DNA from: Betaproteobacteria bacterium
Lineage (GTDB): Bacteria; Pseudomonadota; Gammaproteobacteria; Burkholderiales; Rhodocyclaceae
Assembly: GCA_009781175.1 (NCBI GenBank)
Contig: WQYQ01000014.1
Location: forward strand, 29,541 to 93,540
Reading direction: 5' to 3'
Length of the DNA: 64,000 nt
Numbering within the stretch: the first letter of the stretch is position 1; each line of letters starts with the position of its first letter. The notes under the pieces are model-generated. The model saw only the letters and a program-made list of their open reading frames with translations. It did no database searches and was not told where the DNA came from. Position numbers and translations under genes: made by a program. Of this stretch, positions 47,509-58,460 are shown piece by piece.

Positions 47509-48249
47509 TCAAAGATGAATGCTGCGCCCGCCGTCCACCGCGAGAATCTGGCCGGTGATATAAGGTGCGTCGAGCAGCAAGAAGGCGACCGCGAGTGCGA
47601 TGTCCTGCGGCGACCCCATGCGTTTGAGCAAGGTATGGTCAACGATCGTCTCCCGTTCGACCGCGGAGAACTGGCCGTCCTCGGGCCATTCGATCACGCC
47701 TGGCGCGACACCATTGACCCTCACTCGCGGCGCAAGCTCGATCGCTAAGGAGCGTGTCAGCCCGAGCAAACCGGCTTTCGCGGTGGAATAGAGCGCGTAG
47801 CCCGGCAGCGGGCGTTCGGCATGGATATCAACGATATTCACGATCCCGCCTTGCGCGGCGCACAGATGAGGGGCGGCCGCTTGCGCGAGAAACAGCGGCG
47901 CCTTGAGATTCGAGCCGATCAAATCCGTCCATTCCGCTTCGTCGATCTGGCCGAGCGGCGTGGGGAAAAAACTGGAGGCGTTGTTCACCAGACCGTCGAG
48001 CTGCCCGAAATATGTGGCCACGGTTTCAACGAGCTCAGGCAAAGCACCCGCATCGAGCAAATCAGCTTGCACCGTGAGAACCGAGCCGGCCCGTGCCGCG
48101 TTTAGCGATTCCGCTAGCGCATGTGCTGCCGCTTTCGAGCCGCGATAGTGCAGCGCGATACGGCAACCCCGCGTATGCAACTGCCTTGCGATGGCCGCGC
48201 CCACGCGACGAGCCGCTCCGGTGATGAGAACAACGCGCGAATCAGGCAT
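47509..48249 (-). CDS. SDR-family pteridine/dihydromonapterin reductase
   Basis: 246 residues. NADPH-binding TGAARRVGAAIARQL, whose TGxxxRxG form is typical of pteridine reductases (PTR1/FolM), plus the active-site YxxxK in YALYSTAKAG and LVNNASSFFP. It probably reduces dihydropteridines. The ATG at 48247-48249 matches the family start. It could also be another SDR, but the arginine in the glycine loop is a good marker. Confidence 0.85.
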   Translation of the reverse strand: MPDSRVVLITGAARRVGAAIARQLHTRGCRIALHYRGSKAAAHALAESLNAARAGSVLTVQADLLDAGALPELVETVATYFGQLDGLVNNASSFFPTPLGQIDEAEWTDLIGSNLKAPLFLAQAAAPHLCAAQGGIVNIVDIHAERPLPGYALYSTAKAGLLGLTRSLAIELAPRVRVNGVAPGVIEWPEDGQFSAVERETIVDHTLLKRMGSPQDIALAVAFLLLDAPYITGQILAVDGGRSIHL

Positions 48250-48691
48250 TGAACGTTTCCGTTTCACCCAGGGTCGAGATGCCCGATGATAAGCCAGACT
48301 CCGGCTCGATCAAGACAACCAGTGCTTGCGGCGCCGGTAATGCTTGACCTCGCGAAAGCTTTTGCGCCCGCTCGCCCCGCTCACGGAGTATCCCACATAT
48401 GGCATGCGGAAAAGCCGAGCAAATGGTGCGGCAGTCAGCGCGGAAACGTATCCAACCCCAACGACGAATTGGGCATACTGAACCTCTTTACCCCCGCTTA
48501 CCGCTTCAACGGTAAGCATTCCGGTACAGACGCGGACTGCGCGTTCTATGCCAGAATCCTCCTTTGTTTGTCCCGTTCGCACGCCGGTCTTTGCCCGCGT
48601 GTCGTGATCTTGCTCAGGTTGTACCATAGCCAAGCAGCCTTATGCTTTGCTGTCACCATGCGGACAAAATAACGCTACGGACGATTTTGAA
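48250..48691. other. 442-bp intergenic region, no gene supported
   Basis: Neither strand gives an ORF with a recognisable family or convincing ribosome-binding site. It should hold the divergent promoters of the SDR gene and the Crp/Fnr-type gene. Confidence 0.55.
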
Positions 48692-49366
48692 ATGACGACT
48701 TTGGCCGACCTGCTGCGTGAAAGCCTCTGGGCGCAAGGACTGACGGACGTACAGCGCTCCCGCGTGGAGAAAGAGGTCCAGCTGCGTTACTTTGCCGCCG
48801 GAACTTCAGTCGCGCACAAAGGCAGCCCGGTCGATCATTGGGCTGGAGTCGTCGATGGCTTGGTCAAGATCAACGTGCTCTCGGTCGATGGCCGCTCCAC
48901 GACCTTCGCCGGCGTGCCGAACGGCGGCTGGTTCGGCGAAGGCTCGCTGCTCAAAGGCGAGACGCGCAAATACGATGTCATCGCGCTGCGCGACAGCCAT
49001 ATCGCATTTATGCCGCGTGCAACCTTCATGTGGCTGGTCGATACGAGTATTCCCTTCAACCGATTTTTGCTCACCCAACTCAACGAGCGCCTGGGCCAAT
49101 TCGTCGGCATGCTCGAATACGATCGTCTGCTCGATCCGGAAGGCCGTGTTGCGCGCAGTCTGGCCGCGTTGTTCAATCCGGTGCTTTATCCCGGAAGCGG
49201 CGTGAGGCTCCAGATTTCCCAAGAGGAAATCGGCTACTTGGCTGGCGTTTCGCGGCAACGCGTCAATCAGGCGCTCAAAATTCTCGAGCAAGCCGGCTTA
49301 TTGAGGGTCGAATACGGCGGTCTGACCGTGCTGAACCTGGATGGCCTGAGAAATTTTGGGGCCTGA
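48692..49366 (+). CDS. Crp/Fnr-family transcriptional regulator
   Basis: 224 residues. Cyclic-nucleotide-binding beta-roll (about 25-130, with GGWFGEGSLLKGETRKYDVI), a dimer helix, then a winged helix with QEEIGYLAGVSRQRVNQALK. The N-terminus lacks the cysteine set of FNR, so it is not an oxygen-sensing [4Fe-4S] regulator by this route. The ligand is unknown. The ATG at 48692 is preferred over an earlier in-frame one (48647). Confidence 0.88.
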   Translation: MTTLADLLRESLWAQGLTDVQRSRVEKEVQLRYFAAGTSVAHKGSPVDHWAGVVDGLVKINVLSVDGRSTTFAGVPNGGWFGEGSLLKGETRKYDVIALRDSHIAFMPRATFMWLVDTSIPFNRFLLTQLNERLGQFVGMLEYDRLLDPEGRVARSLAALFNPVLYPGSGVRLQISQEEIGYLAGVSRQRVNQALKILEQAGLLRVEYGGLTVLNLDGLRNFGA

Positions 49367-49451
49367 TTTCTCTGCCCAAGCAACGGCTTGAACTTTCGCA
49401 TACAACCCCCATCTAGGTTAAATGTCTTCTTATTTATTGAGAGTGCTTGGT

Positions 49452-50330
49452 ATGAAACGTTTCCTGTTGGCTTTTTTCGCTATCTTTTTAGGCTTTGCGC
49501 TCCTCGCAAGCGAGGCTGAAGCAAAACGTTTAGGCGGAGGACGCTCGATCGGAATGCAGCGCACTCCAGTCACTCAGCCGGCTCGCTCCAATGCCACGCC
49601 ACAGCAAGCGCAACAGCCTTCAGCGGCCGCTCGGCCAGCGGCAGGCCCGCAACAGCCGGCCCCCGCCGCAACGGGTTGGCGGAAATGGGCGGGGCCGCTG
49701 GCCGGGCTCGCCGCCGGCATCGGCCTTGCCGCGCTGCTGTCCCACTTCGGGATTGGCGCTGAATTTGCCGGTATCCTGTTGGCCGTGCTGGCGATGTTCG
49801 TCGTCTGGGTGCTGATCCGCCGCATGCAGCGTGGCGGCGCGCAGCCGCAAAACTCAATGCAATATGCGGGCGCAGGTGCGTCCTATGGTCCGGCCTCCGA
49901 AGCTTTGAGCGGCGCCGGCGCGGCGAGCGGCGGCGCGCTCGGCAGTAGCGGCAACGTGCCTGCCGATTTCGATGTCGAAGGCTTCATCCGCACGGCAAAG
50001 GTCAACTTCATCCGCATGCAGGCCGCACACGATGCCGGCAACCTCGACGACATCCGCGAATTCACCTCGCCCGAAATGTTTGCCGAGCTGAAGTTGGATA
50101 TCGATGCACGCAACGGCCGCAGCGATAAAACCGATGTCGTTGCGCTCAACGCCGAATTGCTCGACGTCAGCAAGGAAACCAACCGTTATGTGGCGAGCGT
50201 GCGTTTCCACGGCCTGCTACGCGAAGACCTGGCGAGCCCGCCGGCGGCGTTCGATGAGGTCTGGCACCTCACCAAACCGGCCGACGGCAGCCGCGGCTGG
50301 ATTCTGTCCGGCATCGAGCAATTGCAGTGA
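49452..50330 (+). CDS. Tim44-like domain protein
   Basis: 292 residues. A signal peptide or first helix (MKRFLLAFFAIFLGFALLA), a Gln/Pro/Ala-rich stretch, a second membrane segment (about 92-122), and a C-terminal Tim44-like domain (about 175-292) with VEGFIRTAKVNFIRMQAAHD. In betaproteobacteria this gene usually stands between ubiE and ubiJ. Its stop overlaps the ubiJ start by four bases. Confidence 0.88.
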   Translation: MKRFLLAFFAIFLGFALLASEAEAKRLGGGRSIGMQRTPVTQPARSNATPQQAQQPSAAARPAAGPQQPAPAATGWRKWAGPLAGLAAGIGLAALLSHFGIGAEFAGILLAVLAMFVVWVLIRRMQRGGAQPQNSMQYAGAGASYGPASEALSGAGAASGGALGSSGNVPADFDVEGFIRTAKVNFIRMQAAHDAGNLDDIREFTSPEMFAELKLDIDARNGRSDKTDVVALNAELLDVSKETNRYVASVRFHGLLREDLASPPAAFDEVWHLTKPADGSRGWILSGIEQLQ

Positions 50331-50932
50331 AGCTCAAGCCCGGCGCGGCGGGGGAAGTCTTGCCGTCACGCGTATTCGCGCGCTTGCTCGAAGCGCTGTT
50401 GCAGCGCAATACCTGGGCGCTTGAGCGCCTGCGGCCCTTCGCGGAGCGGACTGCGCGGGTCGGCGTTGGCAGCCTTGCTTTGGGCATCCAAATCGGCGCG
50501 GACGGCGGATTGCTTGCCGCGCCCGTCCCGGAAAATCCCGCCGTACAGATCGACTTGCCGGGCGACGTGTGGACCCGCCTGCCCGCCGGGCCGCAAGCCG
50601 TATTCGGCGAGCTGCGCATTGCCGGCGACGCCGCGTTTGCCGAAGCCCTCGGCTTTGTGTTGCGCAATCTGCGTTGGGATGCCGAGGAAGATCTGGCCAA
50701 AGTCCTCGGCGACCCGCTCGCCCACCGGGTGCACAGCACTGCGGTTACGGCTGCGGCCTGGATGCGGCAGACGGCGGACAAGTTCCGCGCGAACCTGCAT
50801 GAATACGCGGTCGAAGAAGCGCAGTTGACGCCTTCCCGCGACGAACTGAGTCAATTCAGCGGCGATATTGCTGAATTGCGCGACACGCTGGATCGGCTTG
50901 CACTGCGCGTGGACAAACTGAAGCGTTACTAA
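50327..50932 (+). CDS. ubiJ: Ubiquinone biosynthesis accessory factor UbiJ (SCP2 domain)
   Basis: 201 residues. An N-terminal SCP2 lipid-binding domain (about 15-110, with FGELRIAGDAAFAEALGFVL) and a C-terminal coiled coil (FSGDIAELRDTLDRLALRVD). UbiJ binds UbiK and collects the quinone intermediates. ubiB, which normally follows, is missing: the convergent benzoate cluster begins 33 bases later. Confidence 0.9.
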   Translation: MKLKPGAAGEVLPSRVFARLLEALLQRNTWALERLRPFAERTARVGVGSLALGIQIGADGGLLAAPVPENPAVQIDLPGDVWTRLPAGPQAVFGELRIAGDAAFAEALGFVLRNLRWDAEEDLAKVLGDPLAHRVHSTAVTAAAWMRQTADKFRANLHEYAVEEAQLTPSRDELSQFSGDIAELRDTLDRLALRVDKLKRY

Positions 50933-50965
50933 AGTGTTTAGTCCTGGCATTTGATGTTGCGGACT

Positions 50966-51424
50966 TTACTGTAGATGTAGACGCTTCGCCTGCTTCATGT
51001 CGAAGAGACTGGTGGCGACGAGATCGAGAACCTCGGCGGCATTCTGGTTATGCAGTTGCCAGTGCCAGCGCAGAATGCCGAGATCCGGCTTCGTCGCAGA
51101 ACGCCGCACGTCGAGAATAGTAGCGGTCAGAGACAACTCGTCGCCGGGCCGCACCGGATGCGGCCAGTGAATCTGCTCGATGCCGGGCGACGCATAGGAT
51201 TCCGACTGGTGCAGCGCGGTATCGGAGACAAGGCTCATCGCGATCGCGCAGGTGTGCCAGCCGCTCGCGATCAGTCCTCCGAACGGACCCTCGGCGGCGG
51301 CCTGCGCATCGGTATGGAACCACTGCCGGTCGTAGGCGCGCGCGAACGAGATGATCTCGTCCTCGCCGACACGATAGGGACCGGCATGGATGACCTGCCC
51401 CGGATAGAAATCCGCGAACTTCAT
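50966..51424 (-). CDS. MaoC-family (R)-hydratase-like protein
   Basis: 152 residues, hot-dog fold. FYPGQVIHAGPYRVGEDEII, ARAYDRQWFHTDAQAA (with the catalytic D-x-x-x-x-H spacing) and IASGWHTCAIAMSLVSD are typical of MaoC dehydratases. It is the last minus-strand gene of the box cluster, and overlaps the enoyl-CoA hydratase stop by four bases. It could hydrate an enoyl-CoA intermediate after ring opening; this is inference. Confidence 0.85.
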   Translation of the reverse strand: MKFADFYPGQVIHAGPYRVGEDEIISFARAYDRQWFHTDAQAAAEGPFGGLIASGWHTCAIAMSLVSDTALHQSESYASPGIEQIHWPHPVRPGDELSLTATILDVRRSATKPDLGILRWHWQLHNQNAAEVLDLVATSLFDMKQAKRLHLQ

Positions 51425-52227
51425 CCGCTAACTCCGAAGTGCGGCGCACGCTTTTCGTTCAGCGCGGCGAAGCCCTCGCGTGCGTCCTGACCGCTGAAGC
51501 CGATAATCTCCAGCGCCAGTGAATGCTCAAATGCCGGCCACGCGGCGCGCAGCCAATGGTTCAGCGAACGCTTCGTCGATGCCAGCGCGGTGGGGCTGCC
51601 CGCCGCCAGGTGCTGCGCGATCGCGCGGGCGCGGGAGTCGAGTTCGTCGTCCGGCACCGCGACACTGACAAGACCGATGCGCTCGGCCTCGATGCCGTCA
51701 ATGCTGTTGCACATCATCAGGTGGTACTTCGCGCGCGCCATCCCGCACAGCAACGGCCAGATCACGGCGGCATGGTCGCCCGCCGCGACTCCGAGCTTCG
51801 TATGTCCATCGATGATCTTCGCGCGGTGCCCCGCAACAGACACATCGGCCAGCAACGCCACGGCGGCGCCAACACCAACCGCCGCGCCGTTGATCGCCGA
51901 GACGATCGGCAGGTCGCAGTCGATCATGCCCTGAACGATGCCGCGCGCCTCGCGCATCACTCGCAACCGCGCCGCGTCGCTATCGAGCATCGACTGCACG
52001 ACGTCCGGCGTGCCACCCGCGCAAAACCCGCGTCCCACGCTGCGGACGAGGATGCAGCGCACACCGGGCGTTTCTTCCAGACGCTGCCAGATCGACACCA
52101 GCCCGGCATGACTTGCGGCGTCGGCATACGGCATCTCGCCGTCGGGGCCGAAGATCAGCTCCGCGACCCCGTCGGAACCGAACTCCACCCTCAGGTTCGG
52201 CCCCACATTCCATTCAGATGTGCCCAC
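51421..52227 (-). CDS. Enoyl-CoA hydratase/isomerase family protein
   Basis: 268 residues, crotonase fold. The oxyanion hole segments are RGFCAGGTPDVV and NGAAVGVGAAVALLADVSVA. The usual second catalytic Glu region reads DGHTKLGVAAGDHAA, so the reaction (hydration, isomerisation or hydrolysis) is uncertain. I chose the GTG at 52225-52227, which has AGGAG 7 bases upstream. A likely step is hydration of 3,4-dehydroadipyl-CoA or its isomer on the way to adipyl/oxoadipyl-CoA. Confidence 0.82.
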   Translation of the reverse strand: MGTSEWNVGPNLRVEFGSDGVAELIFGPDGEMPYADAASHAGLVSIWQRLEETPGVRCILVRSVGRGFCAGGTPDVVQSMLDSDAARLRVMREARGIVQGMIDCDLPIVSAINGAAVGVGAAVALLADVSVAGHRAKIIDGHTKLGVAAGDHAAVIWPLLCGMARAKYHLMMCNSIDGIEAERIGLVSVAVPDDELDSRARAIAQHLAAGSPTALASTKRSLNHWLRAAWPAFEHSLALEIIGFSGQDAREGFAALNEKRAPHFGVSG

Positions 52228-52279
52228 TACCCATCTCCTCGCATCCTGCGTATCCCGTCGGCACAACGCCCGATCGCTC

Positions 52280-53560
52280 TCAGTACGTCTCAAGATGAAG
52301 CCTGCCGGTGCGCTTGAGTTCTGCGCTGATCCGGTCCCAGTCGAGGCCGGCCTGCACCGCGATTTCCTTCAACGCCAGCACGACGCCCTCTTCCATCGCC
52401 TTCAGGCCGCAGACGTAGAAATACGCGTTCGGATCCGCCTGCAATGCGGCAAGGTCCGCCGCGCGTTCGCGCATCAGGTCTTGCACATAGCGCTTCGGCG
52501 CGCCGGGCATGCGGCTGAACGCGAAGTTGATGTCGATGAAGTCTTTCGGCAGATTCTGCAACGGACCGAAGTACGGCAACTCTTCCTTGGTGCGTGCGCC
52601 GAAGAACAGCATCAGCTTGCCGCCTTCGAACTTGCCGGACGCCCGCAGCCGGCGACGCCATTCGGTCATCGCACGCATCGGCGCCGAGCCGGTGCCGGTG
52701 CAGATCATCACGATGTGGCTCTTCGGGTGGTTGGGCATGAGGAAGCTCGCGCCAAACGGCCCGATCACCTGTACCTTGTCGCCGACGTTGAGGTCACACA
52801 TGTAGTTGCTGGCCACGCCACGCACCGGGCGGCCCTGGTGATCCTCCAGCACGCGCTTGATCGTCAGCGACAGGTTGTTGTAACCGCGCCGCTCGCCGTT
52901 GCGCGGGCTGGCGATGCTGTACTGGCGCGCATGGTGCGCCTTGCCGGAAGCGTCCGTACCCGGCGGGACGATGCCGATGCTCTGGCCTTCGAGCACCGGG
53001 AACGGCATCGTGCCGAAATCCAGCACGATGTGATGCGTGTCGTAATCCTTACCCATTTCGGTAACCCGAACATTACCGGTCACGGTGGCGGTGATCGATT
53101 TCTCGGCGGCCTTCGCGCCATACAGGTTCGTGTACGGATGCGCGGCGCTCCACGGTGCGATCGTGGCGCCATACTGCGCGCTCTGGAACGGCTCGTCGTC
53201 GCTGGCCGCGGCGGGCAGGCTAGGCGCCACCGGCTCGACGGCCGGCGCCGCATCGGCGGCGACGCCCGCGGCGGCCAGTTCGTCGGCCGTCAGTTCGAGC
53301 GGCAACTCGTCCCAGCCGAACTGTTCGGTGACACTGTATGCGCGCGTGCGCGGCATCGTGCGCCAGTTGTCGATGCTGCCGGTCGGGCACGGCGAGATGC
53401 AGTCCATGCACAGATTGCACTTGTCGGCATCGACCACATAGTTGCGGCTGTCATGCGTGATGGCGGCGACAGGGCAAATGGCTTCACAGGTGTTGCAGCG
53501 GATGCAGATCTCGGGGTCGATCAGGTGCTGCTTGATGACGGTGACGTCGGCCATGTCCAT
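52280..53560 (-). CDS. boxA: Benzoyl-CoA 2,3-epoxidase reductase component BoxA
   Basis: 426 residues. Two [4Fe-4S] ferredoxin motifs: C19-x2-C22-x2-C25-x3-C29 and C48-x2-C51-x2-C54-x3-C58. A hinge of about 90 residues leads to an FAD/NADPH reductase domain with [20 protein letters not shown] and [11 protein letters not shown], ending HLETY. BoxA takes electrons from NADPH to BoxB. The architecture is specific for BoxA. It lies about 95 bases after boxB on the same strand. Confidence 0.95.
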   Translation of the reverse strand: MDMADVTVIKQHLIDPEICIRCNTCEAICPVAAITHDSRNYVVDADKCNLCMDCISPCPTGSIDNWRTMPRTRAYSVTEQFGWDELPLELTADELAAAGVAADAAPAVEPVAPSLPAAASDDEPFQSAQYGATIAPWSAAHPYTNLYGAKAAEKSITATVTGNVRVTEMGKDYDTHHIVLDFGTMPFPVLEGQSIGIVPPGTDASGKAHHARQYSIASPRNGERRGYNNLSLTIKRVLEDHQGRPVRGVASNYMCDLNVGDKVQVIGPFGASFLMPNHPKSHIVMICTGTGSAPMRAMTEWRRRLRASGKFEGGKLMLFFGARTKEELPYFGPLQNLPKDFIDINFAFSRMPGAPKRYVQDLMRERAADLAALQADPNAYFYVCGLKAMEEGVVLALKEIAVQAGLDWDRISAELKRTGRLHLETY

Positions 53561-53655
53561 CGTGGGGTCTCCTGCGGTTTGTGGCCTGGCACGGCGGACG
53601 CTGACGCAGCGGCCGGGGCGAGGCGCGGGCGGCTCGCGCCGCCCGTCAGTTCATG

Positions 53656-55075
<1,420 letters not shown>

Positions 55076-55156
55076 CTCGGTTCCCTGGCTGGATCGGCTT
55101 ACGAATCACGCACGACAGAACAAAAAAGGCCAGCCGTCACGGCCGGCCATCGTTGC

Positions 55157-56815
55157 TTAGACGCGGTTCCAGTCAAAGGCCGCCTTGTCACCCTTGCCGT
55201 AGACCTTCAGCGCACCCTTTTCACCCACGGCATTCGGACGCTGGAAGATCCAGTTCTGCCACGCGGTCAGTCGGCCGAACACCCGCGTGACCATGTTCTC
55301 CACGCCGTTGAAGCGCAGATTGGCCTCCATGCTGGTCAGCGCATCGGGACTCATCGCGGCGCGCTCTTCGATCGCGATGCGGGTCTCGTCGGCCCAGTCG
55401 ATATCGTCCGGGCTGCTGGTTACGAGACCCAGCGCGAGTGCCGCATTACCGTCGAGCGCGACGCCGAGCTTCGCGCGCACGGCATCGAGCGCGGGAGCCT
55501 CGTCGTAGAAACGGCGCCCCAGACGGCTCTGGCCGGTAGCCATCGGCCAGGTCCCGAAATTCAGTTCGTCGAGCGTAATTTCCGGATTGCTTGCAGTGTT
55601 GTCCAGTTGCACCAGCATGTAGCTGCGATCGCAGGCTAGCGCCAACTCCAGCAGGGAGCCCGCGAAGCACGAACCCGGCTCGATCAGCGCGATCAGGCTG
55701 CGGCTGCTGACATCGAGACGGCTGAACGTGCGGCGCAAGAGGCCGATGGTCTCGCGCACGAGCCAGTGGTTCTGATGCTGCGCGAGCACCTTGTCCAGCG
55801 CGAGCACGGCCGCGGCGTCGCCGGCTGTCTTGATCAGCCAAGTGCCGATGTCGAGTTCGTTGGTGCGCATCGACAGGATCGCGTCTTCCAGGTCGCGCGC
55901 CATCGCCAGCGGATACCACGCGGCTCCTGCGGCCTCGATTTCGGCGATGCTCTGCGGCTGCGTGCCTTGCGGCGCTTTCACCGTGAAGGTGGCCGTGCGG
56001 CGCGCACGGTCGATTTCCACCGTCACGTGGTCGTAGCGCAGCGCATCCGCTTCGATCGTGCGGGTGAGCGGCACCAGCGCGACGCCATGCCCATCGGCCG
56101 GCCGGTCGCTCTGTTGCGCCAGCTCCAGCGCGCGCTCCCGCACCCTGGCCGCGAACTGCGCGGGCTTCACGATGTCATCGACCAGACGCCAATCCTTCGC
56201 CTTCTGGCCGCGCACGCCTTCGCTGGTGGTACAGAAGATGTCGGCGAGGTCATGGCGCACGTGGCGCTTGTCGGTCACGCGTGTCAGGCCGCCGGTGCCG
56301 GGCAGCACGCCGAGCAGCGGTACCTCCGGCAGCGACACCGACGACGAGCGGTCGTCGACGAGCAGGATCTCGTCGCACGCGAGCGCCAGCTCATAGCCGC
56401 CGCCGGCGCATGCACCGTTGACCGCCGCGAGGAATTTCAGGCCGGAGTGGCTCGACGAATCCTCAAGGCCGTTGCGCGTTTCATTCGTGAACTTGCAGAA
56501 GTTCACCTTCCATGCGTGGCTGCTGACACCCAGCATGAAGATGTTCGCGCCCGAACAGAACACCTTTTCCTTCGCGCTGGTAAGCACGACGGTGCGCACC
56601 TCCGGATGTTCGAAGCGGATGCGGTTGACGGCATCGTTCAGCTCGATGTCCACGCCGAGGTCATAGCTGTTGAGTTTGAGCTTATAGCCCGGGCGCAGGC
56701 CGCCGTTTTCGTCGAAGTCGGCGGCCAGCGTGGCCACCGGGCCCTCGAAGCTCAGCTTCCAGTGTTTGTATTGGGACGGGTTTGTTTGGTAATCGACGCG
56801 AGGGTTTTCAGTCAC
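55157..56815 (-). CDS. boxC: 2,3-epoxybenzoyl-CoA dihydrolase BoxC
   Basis: 552 residues, two crotonase-like domains in tandem. Signature pieces are VDYQTNPSQYKHWKLSFEGP at the start, CSGANIFMLGVSSHAWKVNF, and NGACAGGGYELALACDEILL with the N-terminal active site. It adds water twice and opens the ring to 3,4-dehydroadipyl-CoA semialdehyde plus formate. I chose the GTG at 56813-56815 because GGAG lies 5 bases upstream; the ATG at 56834-56836 is just 6 bases after the expected transcription start. Confidence 0.93.
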   Translation of the reverse strand: MTENPRVDYQTNPSQYKHWKLSFEGPVATLAADFDENGGLRPGYKLKLNSYDLGVDIELNDAVNRIRFEHPEVRTVVLTSAKEKVFCSGANIFMLGVSSHAWKVNFCKFTNETRNGLEDSSSHSGLKFLAAVNGACAGGGYELALACDEILLVDDRSSSVSLPEVPLLGVLPGTGGLTRVTDKRHVRHDLADIFCTTSEGVRGQKAKDWRLVDDIVKPAQFAARVRERALELAQQSDRPADGHGVALVPLTRTIEADALRYDHVTVEIDRARRTATFTVKAPQGTQPQSIAEIEAAGAAWYPLAMARDLEDAILSMRTNELDIGTWLIKTAGDAAAVLALDKVLAQHQNHWLVRETIGLLRRTFSRLDVSSRSLIALIEPGSCFAGSLLELALACDRSYMLVQLDNTASNPEITLDELNFGTWPMATGQSRLGRRFYDEAPALDAVRAKLGVALDGNAALALGLVTSSPDDIDWADETRIAIEERAAMSPDALTSMEANLRFNGVENMVTRVFGRLTAWQNWIFQRPNAVGEKGALKVYGKGDKAAFDWNRV

Positions 56816-56845
56816 GCTAGCTCCAGATAGTGGCATCCAAGTTCA

Positions 56846-56899
56846 TGCATAATATTGCCACTACGGAGACGCGTCAAGCGAATCATGCATTTTTATGCA
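56846..56899 (-). promoter_or_regulatory. boxC promoter with two BoxR-type operators
   Basis: Minus-strand TTGACG (56877-56872), 17 bases, TATTAT (56854-56849). TGCA-N6-TGCA lies at 56886-56899 next to the -35, and TGCA-N6-TGCC at 56846-56859 covers the -10. TGCA-N6-TGCA is the known BzdR/BoxR target type. Confidence 0.75.
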
Positions 56900-56907
56900 T
56901 CATCGTT

Positions 56908-57855
56908 TTAGCACTCCTTCGCGAGTGCCTTGCGCACCAGTTTCCTCAGATTCTCAAAAACCGTCTCCAGCGTTCCCTCACTGGTGTTCAACGCAATCTC
57001 GGCCTTCGAATAGAACGCCGCCCGGCCGGCGAGGATGTTCTTCAGATCCTCCATCGCCTCGGTGCTCGCGCGCATCGGCCGCATGTCGCCCTGCGCGACG
57101 ACGCGCTGCATGTGGTCCTCCGGCGTCGCCTGCAACCATATTGTCGTGCAGTGTGCGAGTAGTAGATTGAACGTGGCCGGATCGCTGACGATGCCGCCCG
57201 GCGTCGCGATCACCGCCTCGGGATAGATCTGGATCGCCTCTTCCAGCGCGCGGCGCTCGTAGCGGCGATACGCGTTTTGCCCGTACAGCCCCTGGATCTC
57301 GCTGACGCTGCAACCGGCGAACTTTTCGATCTCGCGCGACAGTTCGACGAACGGAAAGTCGAGATCCTCGGCCAGCATCGCGCCGAGCGTCGACTTTCCC
57401 GCGCCGCGCAAGCCGACCAGCGCGATGCGCGAACTGCGCTCACTTGCGCCTTCGCCATGTGCGCCGCCGGTGCCCAGCAGTTCGCCGACCGCAATGCGCA
57501 CGCGCCGCAACGTCGGCTCGTCACACTGTTCAAGCAGCTCGCGAATCAGCAGCCATTCGGGCGAGCTGGTCGTCACATCGCCCAGCAGTTCGACCAGAGG
57601 ACATTGCAGCGCTTGCGCGACCTGTAGCAGGACCAGGATCGACGCGTTGCCGACCCCATATTCCAGGTTGGCGAGATGCCGCTCGCTGACATCCGCTGCC
57701 AACGACAGCGCCTTGCGCGTCATGCCGCGCCGGGAACGCAGCGCTCTGACCCGATCACCGAGCCCCGCCAGAAACGGGTGCGTGGTTTGAGCCGCACCGT
57801 GCGGAGCGTTTTCAGCCGGGGTCATCTCGGAAACATGCAATATAGTGCTTGACAT
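56908..57855 (-). CDS. boxR: Benzoyl-CoA-responsive regulator BoxR
   Basis: 315 residues. N-terminal XRE helix-turn-helix (MTRKALSLAADVSERHLANL) joined by a linker to a shikimate-kinase-like domain with P-loop GLRGAGKSTLG. This architecture is diagnostic of BoxR/BzdR, which repress until benzoyl-CoA binds. It sits between the two arms of the cluster. The start is uncertain: 57855 is compatible with the promoter at 57889-57917, and an in-frame ATG lies at 57825. No clear Shine-Dalgarno is seen for either. Confidence 0.93.
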   Translation of the reverse strand: MSSTILHVSEMTPAENAPHGAAQTTHPFLAGLGDRVRALRSRRGMTRKALSLAADVSERHLANLEYGVGNASILVLLQVAQALQCPLVELLGDVTTSSPEWLLIRELLEQCDEPTLRRVRIAVGELLGTGGAHGEGASERSSRIALVGLRGAGKSTLGAMLAEDLDFPFVELSREIEKFAGCSVSEIQGLYGQNAYRRYERRALEEAIQIYPEAVIATPGGIVSDPATFNLLLAHCTTIWLQATPEDHMQRVVAQGDMRPMRASTEAMEDLKNILAGRAAFYSKAEIALNTSEGTLETVFENLRKLVRKALAKEC

Positions 57856-57885
57856 GATATGAGGTAGGAGCTTAAGGTGTGTGGA

Positions 57886-57917
57886 CGCACAATAATGCAT
57901 CGCCGAATCGGTCGCAA
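57886..57917 (-). promoter_or_regulatory. boxR promoter with BoxR-type operator
   Basis: Minus-strand TTGCGA (57917-57912), 17 bases, TATTGT (57894-57889). The operator reads TGCA-N6-TGCG on that strand (57899-57886), one base from consensus, and covers the -10, as expected for autorepression. Confidence 0.65.
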
Positions 57918-57968
57918 GGCGGATCGGCAGTGAGGACCGTTATTACTCATCAGATCATGGAAGAGATC

Positions 57969-58451
57969 ATGCAAGACAACATTACTCCCGAGACCTTGCG
58001 CGCCCAGATCGCGGCACTCATCGTGCAGATCGCCAACCGACCGCTCGATGCCGACCTTGACGGTTGGCTCAATGCCGAACACGGGCGCGGCAGTGCGACC
58101 TATCTTGCATTGAAAACCAGTTGCGAAGCCGGTGTCAGGGACGGCTGGCTGTGCAAGCGCGAAGGCAGTGGCATCCGCTATGGCCGCATTTTCAAACCGG
58201 CCGACGACCTGCATGGCTTTTCGGTCGACGTTGTCGACATGACCGACATCGCAGGTCCACATCATGTGCATCCGACGGGCGAGATCGATCTGATCATGCC
58301 ACTGGACGCCGACGCCCGCTTTGATGGCCATCCGGCTGGCTGGCTCGTCTACCCACCCGGCAGCGCCCATCCGCCGACCGTGACCGGCGGCCGCGCGCTC
58401 GTCCTCTACCTCCTGCCTCAAGGGCAAATCCAGTTCACTTCACATGACTGA
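57969..58451 (+). CDS. DUF4863 (4-hydroxylaminobenzoate lyase-like) protein
   Basis: 160 residues. Cupin-like DUF4863 protein with HHVHPTGEIDLIMPLD and GWLVYPPGSAHPPTVTGGRA carrying the histidine/glutamate metal site. PnbB, the 4-hydroxylaminobenzoate lyase, belongs to this family, but members are also common in box clusters with no assigned step. The ATG at 57969 has GGAAGAG nearby; an earlier in-frame ATG is at 57957. It is first of the plus-strand arm, 9 bases before boxD. Confidence 0.8.
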   Translation: MQDNITPETLRAQIAALIVQIANRPLDADLDGWLNAEHGRGSATYLALKTSCEAGVRDGWLCKREGSGIRYGRIFKPADDLHGFSVDVVDMTDIAGPHHVHPTGEIDLIMPLDADARFDGHPAGWLVYPPGSAHPPTVTGGRALVLYLLPQGQIQFTSHD

Positions 58452-58460
58452 GCACTTCAC

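Noticed and set aside
48286..48672. Open frames in the gap before the Crp/Fnr gene
   Set aside because: Neither strand gives a family resemblance, a ribosome-binding site or a plausible protein.
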